In this document: one piece after another, positions 48,296-55,588 of the stretch
How positions within the stretch are numbered: position 1 is the stretch's first letter
How the letters are laid out: each line of letters starts with the position of its first letter
From: Sphingopyxis sp. OAS728
GTDB lineage: Bacteria; Pseudomonadota; Alphaproteobacteria; Sphingomonadales; Sphingomonadaceae
Reading direction: 5' to 3'
Assembly: GCF_014873485.1 (NCBI RefSeq)
Contig: NZ_JADBDT010000001.1
Span: 3,404,501 to 3,468,500 of the forward strand
DNA length: 64,000 nucleotides
The notes under the pieces: model-generated
What the model was told of the DNA's origin: nothing
Databases searched by the model: none
The model's input: only the letters and a program-made list of their open reading frames with translations
Program-made: the position numbers and the translations under genes

Positions 48296-49954
48296 CTATT
48301 TCCGCGATGCGGCGCTCTGGTCGCGGATTGCCTTGAATTCGCTGCCATCCTTCCAGCCCGGCCATTTTGCCGAGCGCGCGAGCTCGTCGCCGATGGTGTA
48401 GAAGACTGCGATATCCTGTACCGCGCCGTCCAAGTTCCAGCTTTCATCCCACGCGTCGCACGCCTGATGATAGCATTTGCCCGTATAGGCATCGACCCAC
48501 GCTTGCCCCGCAGGCTTGCCGCCCTCGACCAGATCGGAGGCGCCGGCGATGCCCATCATCAACAGGACAGGGACGCCGCGCTTGGCGAGGCTGAAATGGT
48601 CGGCGCGGTAGAAGAGCCCGCGTTCGGGGAGGCTTTCGACGCTGACGGTGCGGCCCTGCGTCGCGGCGACGCGCGCGAGATCGTCTTCAAGGCTGCCTTG
48701 GCCCTTGCCGACGAGGATCACATCCTTGGCCTTGCCGGCGGTCTGCAGGATGTCGAGACCGAGGTTCACGACGGTCTTTTCGGCGAGAAAGATCGGGTTT
48801 TGCGCATAGGCTTCGGAGCCGAGGAGCCCGCGTTCCTCGGCGGTCCAGAAGGCGAAGGCGATCGTGCGGTCGGGGGCGGGCGCCGCCTTGAACAGCCGCG
48901 CAATCTCGAACAGCCCCGCGACGCCGAGCGCGTCGTCGTTGGCGCCGGCGCGGTAGATGCGGCCCTTTTCGTCGGGCGCGCCCTCGCCATAGGCGTCCCA
49001 ATGGGCGCCGTACATCACCACCTCGTCGGGGCGCTTGGCGCCGGGGATTTTGGCGAGGACATTCTGACTCTGCACGACGTCCTGCGTCACCGGGATCGCA
49101 GCGTCGAAGCTGGTGCCGAGGTCGACGGGCCTGAAATCCTTGCGGCGCGCGGCGGTGCGTAGCTTGGCGAGATCCTGTCCGGCATCGGCAAAGAGCTTTG
49201 TCGCGGTCTCGCCCGAGATCCAGCCCTGCAGCGCGAGGCTCGCCACCTTTTCGGGCGGCATGACGAGGCCGTAATTTTCGCCTCCCGGCGCTTTGACGAC
49301 GTTCCAGCCATAGCCGACGCCGTCGGTATCGTGGACGATCAGCGCGGCGATCGCGCCGCGGCGCGCGGCTTCCTCGAACTTGTAGGTCCAGCGGCCATAA
49401 TAGGTCATCGTCCGGCCGCCGAACTTGCCGAAGCTGTCCTCGCCCTTGGTGGCGATGAAATCGGGGTCGTTGATCAGGAAGATTGCGACCTTGCCCTTGA
49501 GGTCCTGCCCCTTGAAATCGTCCCAACCGCGTTCGGGTGCGCTGACGCCATAGCCGACGAACACCATCGGGGCGTTCTGGATCACTGCCTGATCCTTCGG
49601 CTGGAGCGTCGAGAGATAGATGTCGGTGCCGAAGCTGAGCGGGGTCTTGCTGCCCTTGCGATCGAATGCGAGCGTCGTGGCGGTGCCGAGGCGGGTGTGG
49701 AGGAGGGGAACGCGTTGGGTCCAGCCGCCGTCGGTGCCCGCGGGTTCGAGCCCGAGCGCCTGCAGCCGGCCGATCAGATATCCGATAGTGCGCTCCTCGC
49801 CGATCGTGCCCGGCGCGCGGCCCTGAAACTGGTCGGAGGCGAGGGTGCGGACGGTCTGGGTGAGATTCGCGGCGTCGATGGTGGGCGCGTTTTGCGCGAT
49901 CGCAGGGGCTGCGACGGCGGCGAGGAGAAGGGCGGAGGCAAGGCGCAAGGACAT
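48296..49954 (-). CDS. Secreted M28-family aminopeptidase
   Basis: A 552-residue protein with signal peptide (MSLRLASALLLAAVAAPAIA), a PA insert domain (about 130-240) and an M28 zinc peptidase domain. The zinc ligands and catalytic Glu are in GAHWDAYGEG, GANDDALG, EERGLLGSEAY and the late His region GLFYRADHFSLAKRGVP. It should remove N-terminal residues from peptides in the periplasm. Confidence 0.93.
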   Translation of the reverse strand: MSLRLASALLLAAVAAPAIAQNAPTIDAANLTQTVRTLASDQFQGRAPGTIGEERTIGYLIGRLQALGLEPAGTDGGWTQRVPLLHTRLGTATTLAFDRKGSKTPLSFGTDIYLSTLQPKDQAVIQNAPMVFVGYGVSAPERGWDDFKGQDLKGKVAIFLINDPDFIATKGEDSFGKFGGRTMTYYGRWTYKFEEAARRGAIAALIVHDTDGVGYGWNVVKAPGGENYGLVMPPEKVASLALQGWISGETATKLFADAGQDLAKLRTAARRKDFRPVDLGTSFDAAIPVTQDVVQSQNVLAKIPGAKRPDEVVMYGAHWDAYGEGAPDEKGRIYRAGANDDALGVAGLFEIARLFKAAPAPDRTIAFAFWTAEERGLLGSEAYAQNPIFLAEKTVVNLGLDILQTAGKAKDVILVGKGQGSLEDDLARVAATQGRTVSVESLPERGLFYRADHFSLAKRGVPVLLMMGIAGASDLVEGGKPAGQAWVDAYTGKCYHQACDAWDESWNLDGAVQDIAVFYTIGDELARSAKWPGWKDGSEFKAIRDQSAASRK

Positions 49955-50077
49955 GGAGCGGGGGTTCCTGTTTTTTGATTTCGATACGCCTAGCATGCGG
50001 TCGCGCCGCGTCGCCAATGATTTGACAGCAAGAAACGGGGCGTGCGGACGGGCGGGCGCTGGCAGGGTCGCAGTATG

Positions 50078-50788
50078 ACAGAGACTATCGAAACGAAGAT
50101 CGCCGCGCTGGATTGGGACGCGGTTGCCGCATCGCTCGACCGCGAGGGCTGGGCGGTGCTGCCGGGGTTGCTGGGCGGGGGGGCGTGTGACGCGACCGCG
50201 GCGCTCTATGCGCAGGACGCGGGGTTTCGCAGCCATGTCCATATGGCGCGGCACGGGTTCGGGCGGGGGGAGTATCGCTATTTCGCCTATCCGCTGCCGC
50301 CGCTGGTCGCGGATTTGCGTGGCGGATTATATCCGCACCTCGTGCAAATCGCGAACCGCTGGCACGAGCGGATGGGGATGGCGGTGCGCTTTCCGGACGA
50401 GCATGCCGCGTTTCTGGCGCGATGCCATGATGCAGGCCAGCGGCGGCCGACGCCGTTGCTGCTGCAATATGGCGCGGGCGATTATAATTGCCTGCATCAG
50501 GACCTGTATGGCGAGCATGTGTTTCCGTTGCAGGTCGCGGTGTTGCTGTCGGCGCCGGACGCGGACTTTGCCGGCGGCGAGTTCGTGCTGACCGAACAAA
50601 GGCCGCGGATGCAATCAAGGGCCGCTGTCGTGCCGCTGGCGAAAGGCGATGCCGTCGTCTTTGCGGTGAATGTACGGCCGGTGCGGGGTGCTCGCGGCGA
50701 TTATCGGGTAATGATGCGCCACGGGGTGAGCGAAATCCGGTCGGGGCGGCGGCATACGCTCGGCGTCATCTTCCACGACGCGGCGTAG
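50078..50788 (+). CDS. 2-oxoglutarate/Fe(II)-dependent oxygenase
   Basis: A 236-residue double-stranded beta-helix protein. The iron triad is His141 and Asp143 (LHQDLYG) with His216 (MRHGVSE); Arg225 in SGRRHTLG would hold 2-oxoglutarate. Members may hydroxylate nucleic acid or protein; the AlkB-like FAGGEFVLTEQRPRMQS stretch hints at the repair class, but this is not certain. It is beside the ohrR gene in convergent layout. Confidence 0.87.
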   Translation, partial: TETIETKIAALDWDAVAASLDREGWAVLPGLLGGGACDATAALYAQDAGFRSHVHMARHGFGRGEYRYFAYPLPPLVADLRGGLYPHLVQIANRWHERMGMAVRFPDEHAAFLARCHDAGQRRPTPLLLQYGAGDYNCLHQDLYGEHVFPLQVAVLLSAPDADFAGGEFVLTEQRPRMQSRAAVVPLAKGDAVVFAVNVRPVRGARGDYRVMMRHGVSEIRSGRRHTLGVIFHDAA

Positions 50789-50793
50789 GCGCC

Positions 50794-51240
50794 TTAGTCG
50801 CCCAGCGACCGCATCAGATTGTCGCGGAGCTTAGCGACCGACTTCTGGACGTCGAAAAAGCTGTCGCCGAGGCCGGTCGCGTCGAAGAGTTCGTTGCCGA
50901 TCTCGTGACTGCGCAGCTCGCTGCCCTTGGGGGTCAGGCGGATACGCACCTGGCGTTCGTCGGCGGGATCGCGGCGGCGCTCGATGAAGCCCGATTGTTC
51001 GAGCTTCTTGAGGATCGGGGTCAGCGTGTTCGATTCGAGGAACATCTTTTCGCCAAGCTCGCCGACGGTCTGGTCGTCCTGCTCCCACAAGGCGACGAGC
51101 GCGACATATTGGGTGTAGGTGAGGCCGAGCTTGTCGAGGATCGGCCGATAGGCGCGGCCGAAGGCGAGGTTCGCCGAATAGACCGCGAAGCAGAGGAATT
51201 CGCCGAGCTTGGGCCGGTCGGGGGCAGGCGATTTCGTCAT
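50794..51240 (-). CDS. ohrR: OhrR-type MarR peroxide sensor
   Basis: A 148-residue MarR regulator with the reactive Cys17 in FLCFAVYSANLAFGRAYRPIL, the mark of OhrR. Oxidation by organic hydroperoxide releases it from DNA. The winged helix lies in residues 45-115 (TVGELGEKMFLESNTLTPILKKLEQSGFIERRRDPADERQV). It lies downstream of ohr in the same direction. A palindrome half-like site is 37 bases before its start. Confidence 0.94.
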   Translation of the reverse strand: MTKSPAPDRPKLGEFLCFAVYSANLAFGRAYRPILDKLGLTYTQYVALVALWEQDDQTVGELGEKMFLESNTLTPILKKLEQSGFIERRRDPADERQVRIRLTPKGSELRSHEIGNELFDATGLGDSFFDVQKSVAKLRDNLMRSLGD

Positions 51241-51276
51241 GGGTTTTCCTTGGTCGATATCCGATAATTCAAGCGC

Positions 51277-51294
51277 ATACGATGAAATCGGAAT
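51277..51294. promoter_or_regulatory. OhrR operator-like site upstream of ohrR
   Basis: ATACGATGAAATCGGAAT is the diverged form of the ATACGAT-AAATCGTAT palindrome found upstream of ohr. It lies 37-54 bases before the ohrR ATG. Autoregulation is inferred. Confidence 0.6.
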
Positions 51295-51306
51295 CCGGGG
51301 GTGTCA

Positions 51307-51348
51307 ACCGGGCGGTGCCTGCCAAGGGAGAGAGCGGCACCGCCCGGT
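51307..51348 (-). terminator. 13-bp hairpin after ohr
   Basis: ACCGGGCGGTGCC (51307-51319) pairs perfectly with GGCACCGCCCGGT (51336-51348) around a 16-base loop, eight bases past the ohr stop. There is no U-run, so it is a weak terminator or RNA stabiliser. Confidence 0.6.
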
Positions 51349-51355
51349 CGAGACA

Positions 51356-51751
51356 TCAGACGAGGTTCAGTTCGATGTCGATATTGCCTTCGACCGCCTT
51401 CGAATAGGGGCAGATCTTGTGCGCGGTATCGACCAGCTCGCGGGCGGTGACGGCGTCGATGCCGGGGACCGCGATGTCGAGGCGGGCGCGGAGGAAGAAG
51501 CCGCCGTCGTTCATCAGAACTTCGATCGTGGTGTCGGCCTCGGGGCTGGCGGGCAGCTTGATCTTCTTCTGCGACGCGGCGAGTTCGAGCGCGCCGATGA
51601 AGCAGGCCGACCAGGCGGCGGCGAAGAGGTTTTCGGCCGCGGGGTGCGGCTGGGGCAGCGCGAGATCGAGGACGCCGTTGGTGCTGCGGGCATAGCCTTC
51701 GGCGCCGCCTTTGACGTGGGTCGTTCCGGTGAAGATAATTTTGTCAGCCAT
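51356..51751 (-). CDS. ohr: Organic hydroperoxide resistance protein
   Basis: A 131-residue thiol peroxidase that reduces organic hydroperoxides with Cys50 (AWSACFIGAL) and Cys114 (HKICPYSKA), the known redox pair of Ohr. Lipoyl proteins are the usual reductant. Its promoter region has a perfect 17-base palindrome (51837-51853) that should be the OhrR site. ohrR lies 115 bases downstream. Confidence 0.96.
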   Translation of the reverse strand: MADKIIFTGTTHVKGGAEGYARSTNGVLDLALPQPHPAAENLFAAAWSACFIGALELAASQKKIKLPASPEADTTIEVLMNDGGFFLRARLDIAVPGIDAVTARELVDTAHKICPYSKAVEGNIDIELNLV

Positions 51752-51836
51752 TTCAGGTTCCTTTCGGGGGTTGTGATCGCATCCGTTTAGATCGGATGCG
51801 AGTTAATTAAGTGGGGCGCGTGGCGTAGTCAAGCGT

Positions 51837-51853
51837 ATACGATTAAATCGTAT
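51837..51853. promoter_or_regulatory. OhrR operator upstream of ohr
   Basis: ATACGATTAAATCGTAT is a perfect palindrome with a one-base centre, 85 bases before the ohr ATG and beside an AT-rich promoter-like stretch. A related site precedes ohrR. Confidence 0.75.
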
Positions 51854-51970
51854 CTGATATAATTATAAGTTATTGTAATTAGGTTTATATAATTTCGCGG
51901 CTGATGGCGTTTTCGATCTTTTGGGGTGCCCGAGCGAATCTTTCCAGCCGGAATTCGCCCTATCCATCAT

Positions 51971-52043
51971 CGTCACCCCGGACTTGATCCGGGGTCCACG
52001 GCGACGGCGCAGCTATGGATCCCGGATCAAGTCCGGGATGACG
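51971..52043. repeat. Palindromic repeat family A, copy 2
   Basis: CGTCACCCCGGACTTGATCC pairs with GGATCAAGTCCGGGATGACG. The centre GGCGACGGCGCAGCTATG is shared with copy 3 at 61456, so those two are closest. Confidence 0.9.
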
Positions 52044-52088
52044 AGAGAAAATTGGATAGCGTTCGCGTCCTACCCCAAGGTGGGCCGG

Positions 52089-54239
52089 CTATTTCCCTGC
52101 CGCATCCGCCGCCGGGCGTGTCCAGCCTTTCTTATATTTCTCGAACCAGGCTAGGATTGCCGAAGCCTTGGCGGCTGATTGTGAGGGGCGCGCGGCGATA
52201 CCGCCATGGCTGGCACCGGGAACCTTGATCAGCGCACTGGGCACGCCGCGGAGGCGGAGTGCGGTGTAATATTGTTCGGATTCGCTGACCGGGGTGCGGT
52301 AATCCTCGGCGCCGACGATGACGAGCGTCGGGGTTTCGACATTGCCGACGAGCGAAAGCGGCGAGCGCGACCAGAAAAGTTCGGGCTTTTCCCATGGCTC
52401 GGCGCCGAGCCAATAGGGGCCGAAAAAGCCGGGGCCGTCGGCGGTGAGCGCTTGCGTCGTCCAGTTGATCACCGGCTTTTGCGTGACCGCGGCCTTGAAG
52501 CGGTTCGTCTTGCCGACGATCCAGCTGGTGAGCACGCCGCCGCCCGAACCACCGGTGACGAAGAGCGCGTTCGGATCGGCGACGCCGAGCTCGATCGCGC
52601 GGTCGACGATGCTGATGAGGTCGAAATAGTCGTTGCCCGGATATTGCTTGTCGATCTCGTTCGCGAAGGCGGCGCCATAGCTGGTCGAGCCGCGCGGGTT
52701 CGCCGAGAGGACGGCATAGCCGCTGGCCGCATAAAGCTGGTTGTCGGTCGAGAAATGGCCGCCATAGGCCGCGAAAGGTCCGCCGTGGATTTCGAGGATC
52801 AGCGGCACGCGCTGGCCCTCGCGATAGCCGGGCGGGAGCGTCAGCCAGCCCTCGATTGTCTTGCCGTCGTGGCTCGACGCCACGGTGATCTTGCGCACCT
52901 CGCCGAGCGATTTGACTTCGCGGAGGCTGCGATTGAGGTCGGTGAGGATGCGCGCAGTGCCGCTGCGGTTCAGCTGAACCTCGGCCGGGCGCGTTCCGGT
53001 GCCGCCGGTGAAGGCGATCGCGCCGCCGTCCGAAACCGAGAAGCTGCCGCCCGTATAGGGGCGGTCGAGCCCGCCGCCCGACAGGCCCGTCGCGGCGGTG
53101 CGCACCGATCCGTCGAGGCCGATGCGCGCGACCTTGGTTTCGCCATGATCGTCGTACTGCGCGTAGACCGACTTGCCGTCGGCCGCCCACTGGATCGCAT
53201 CGACCCCATAATCCCAATTGGCCGTCAGGCTGCGCTTGCCCGATCCGTCGCGGTTCATGACGTAGAGCTGCGTATTTTCATAGGCGCGCAATTTGTCGTC
53301 GAAGCCGAGATAGGCGATCTTGCCGCCGTCGGGCGAGACGAGCGGATTGCTGTCGGGACCGTTGCGATCGGTCAGCGCGGTGACCGCGCCGCTCGTCACG
53401 TCGAGCGCGTGGATTTCGCTTTCGACGGGGTCGCGCTCCCAGTCGGGCTTGCGGTTCGCGCTGAAATAGAGGGTGCGGCCATCGCGCGACCAGCTAAGCG
53501 GGCCGCCGTCATGATAGGGGCCGAAGGTCAGCTGGCGCGGCGAGCCGCCGGTCGCGGGCACGACGAAAATCTTCTCGAAGCCGGGTTCGAGATAGCCTTC
53601 GCCGTCGGCGCGATAGGCGAGAAGATCGTGGACCTCGAGCGGATCGGCCCATTTTGCGCCCTCGGGCTTGTTCTTCGGCGCCGAACCAAAGCTCGGGCCC
53701 TCATCCTTGACGAGCATCGTATAGGCTATCGATCGGCCGTCGGGCGACCAGGCGAGGCTCGACGGGCTGGTCGGCAGGCCGGTGAGGCGCACCGCCTCGC
53801 CGCCGTTCATCCAGCGCACCCAGAGCTGCGCGCTGCCGCCCTCGGTCGAGGCGAAGGCGAGGCGCTTGCCGTCGGGCGACCAGCGCGGCGCAAAGGCCCC
53901 GCCACTGCGGCCCGCAACGGGCGTTTCCTCTCCCGTCGCCGTGTCGATCAGCCAGATCGAGTTGACGGCGCGGTCGGTCATGATGTCGTTCGAACGGCGC
54001 ACATAGGCGATGTGGCGACCGTCGGGGCTGATCTGCGGATCCGAAGCGATCGACAGGTCGAAGAGGTCGGCGCCGGTCAGGCGGCGCTCGGGGGTGAACC
54101 GCGCGCTGCCAGCGGCGGAGGCGGATATGGGGGCAGTGGGGGCGGCGGTCTCTGCGGCGGGCGCGGGCTCTTCCTGCGCGAGGCTCATTTGCGGGATGAG
54201 CGCGAGAAGGCTCGCGCCGAGGAATGCGAGTTTGTGCAT
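52089..54239 (-). CDS. Secreted S9-family prolyl oligopeptidase-like peptidase
   Basis: A 716-residue protein with signal peptide (MHKLAFLGASLLALIPQMSLA), a beta-propeller of PD40 repeats (about 60-450, many DGRHIAY and DGKRLAF type motifs) and a C-terminal alpha/beta hydrolase. The catalytic Ser is in VTGGSGGG (about Ser565), with Asp in GAEDYRTP and His in GASHGG. It should cleave short peptides as a dipeptidyl- or oligopeptidase. Confidence 0.93.
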   Translation of the reverse strand: MHKLAFLGASLLALIPQMSLAQEEPAPAAETAAPTAPISASAAGSARFTPERRLTGADLFDLSIASDPQISPDGRHIAYVRRSNDIMTDRAVNSIWLIDTATGEETPVAGRSGGAFAPRWSPDGKRLAFASTEGGSAQLWVRWMNGGEAVRLTGLPTSPSSLAWSPDGRSIAYTMLVKDEGPSFGSAPKNKPEGAKWADPLEVHDLLAYRADGEGYLEPGFEKIFVVPATGGSPRQLTFGPYHDGGPLSWSRDGRTLYFSANRKPDWERDPVESEIHALDVTSGAVTALTDRNGPDSNPLVSPDGGKIAYLGFDDKLRAYENTQLYVMNRDGSGKRSLTANWDYGVDAIQWAADGKSVYAQYDDHGETKVARIGLDGSVRTAATGLSGGGLDRPYTGGSFSVSDGGAIAFTGGTGTRPAEVQLNRSGTARILTDLNRSLREVKSLGEVRKITVASSHDGKTIEGWLTLPPGYREGQRVPLILEIHGGPFAAYGGHFSTDNQLYAASGYAVLSANPRGSTSYGAAFANEIDKQYPGNDYFDLISIVDRAIELGVADPNALFVTGGSGGGVLTSWIVGKTNRFKAAVTQKPVINWTTQALTADGPGFFGPYWLGAEPWEKPELFWSRSPLSLVGNVETPTLVIVGAEDYRTPVSESEQYYTALRLRGVPSALIKVPGASHGGIAARPSQSAAKASAILAWFEKYKKGWTRPAADAAGK

Positions 54240-54496
54240 GAAAAGCAGCCCCTTGTTGGATTGTCCCGGTCTGCTCCGTACCCACTATCGGCCAGCCGCG
54301 TACAAGGGGTCGCAAACTATCGCGACTTCTTCAACCCAAAATGCTGGAGCGATGTCTCCCCGTTCATCCCGCGATCATGGGTGGTTTTTGAGCGACGGCC
54401 TGACCAACAGCTTGCCAGGGTCCGCACAGAGGCGGTGGACATGGCGGCGCGGGAGGTTAAGTCGGCGACGCGAGACAGCGAAGAAAGGCATCGATC

Positions 54497-55588
54497 ATGG
54501 ATTTTTCCCGGCTTCAGGCCACGAGCAAGATCGGCGATAATTGGGTCTATCCGCAGCCGCCGTGCCTGAATTTCGGTTGGCTGGAGGTCGATCGCGATCC
54601 CGCGCACCGCATTTATTGGGAAGAATATGGCAATCCGGCGGGCGAGCCGGTGATGTTCCTCCACGGCGGGCCCGGCGGTGCGTGCGCGCCGGTGATGGCG
54701 CGCTTCTTCGATCCCAAACGCTACCGCGTCATCCTGTTCGACCAGCGCGGGTGCGGGAAGAGCGAGCCGACGGTGGCGTCGGCGGGCCCCGCCGTGGCGC
54801 TCGCCAAGAATACTACCGCCGACCTGATCGGCGATATCGAGAAATTGCGCGAGAAGCTGGAGATTAGCGGGCCGATGCATGTGTTCGGCGGGAGCTGGGG
54901 CAGTACGCTGGCGATGGCTTATGCAATCGCGCATCCGGCGCATACCGCGAGCCTGATCCTGCGCGGCATCTTTCTCGGCGCGCCCGAGGATTTGCTCTAT
55001 CTCTATCAGGGCAATGCAGCGACGTGGGAGCAGGACCCCTATGGTCTGACCGAGCCCGGCGCTTACATGAAATATCCCGAGGAGTGGGCCGATCTGCTGT
55101 CGCTGCTGACCGCCGACGAACGGCAGGACGTGATGAAGTCGTACAAGGCGATTTTCGACATGGTGCCCGCGACCGAGGCCGAGAAGGAGCGGCAGCTCAA
55201 GGCCGCGCTGACCTGGTCTCTGTGGGAAGGCGTGATCTCGAACATGATCCCCGAGACCGCCGACACGGGCAAGTTCGGCGAGGCCGATTTCGCTTTAAGC
55301 TTTGCGCAGATCGAGGCGCATTATTTCGCCAATGAGCTCTTCATCCCGGCGGGGCATTTCTTTGACCATATCGACATACTCGCGTCGATCCCAGTCCATA
55401 TCGTGCACGGCCGCTTCGACGAGGTGTGTCCGCTGACGCAGGCCTCGCGGCTGGTTCAGGCGCTGCGCGACGCGGGCAGCGAGCCCGCGACCTATGTTGT
55501 CACCAACGCCGGGCATAGCGCGATGGAGCGCGAGAATGCTCTCGCGCTCACCGCGATCATGGACGGATTACCGCGCCTCGGCACCTAA
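54497..55588 (+). CDS. pip: Prolyl aminopeptidase (proline iminopeptidase)
   Basis: A 363-residue S33 peptidase that removes N-terminal proline. Signature stretches are FLHGGPGGACAP, DQRGCGKS, GGSWGS with Ser133, HGRFDEVCP and NAGHSA. No signal peptide, so it acts in the cytoplasm. The stop overlaps the convergent M16 gene by 21 bases. Length is somewhat above the 310-320 residue norm, through inserts in the lid. Confidence 0.94.
   Translation: MDFSRLQATSKIGDNWVYPQPPCLNFGWLEVDRDPAHRIYWEEYGNPAGEPVMFLHGGPGGACAPVMARFFDPKRYRVILFDQRGCGKSEPTVASAGPAVALAKNTTADLIGDIEKLREKLEISGPMHVFGGSWGSTLAMAYAIAHPAHTASLILRGIFLGAPEDLLYLYQGNAATWEQDPYGLTEPGAYMKYPEEWADLLSLLTADERQDVMKSYKAIFDMVPATEAEKERQLKAALTWSLWEGVISNMIPETADTGKFGEADFALSFAQIEAHYFANELFIPAGHFFDHIDILASIPVHIVHGRFDEVCPLTQASRLVQALRDAGSEPATYVVTNAGHSAMERENALALTAIMDGLPRLGT

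Larger units (their letters stand above)
51752..52088. other. 337-base regulatory gap with two palindromes and a repeat
   Basis: Next to the ohr start is a 9-bp hairpin (TCGCATCCG/CGGATGCGA, 51777-51801) in the probable leader. Then comes the OhrR palindrome at 51837-51853, an AT-rich stretch to about 51895 likely holding the ohr promoter, and repeat family A at 51971-52043. No gene is supported. Confidence 0.75.
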
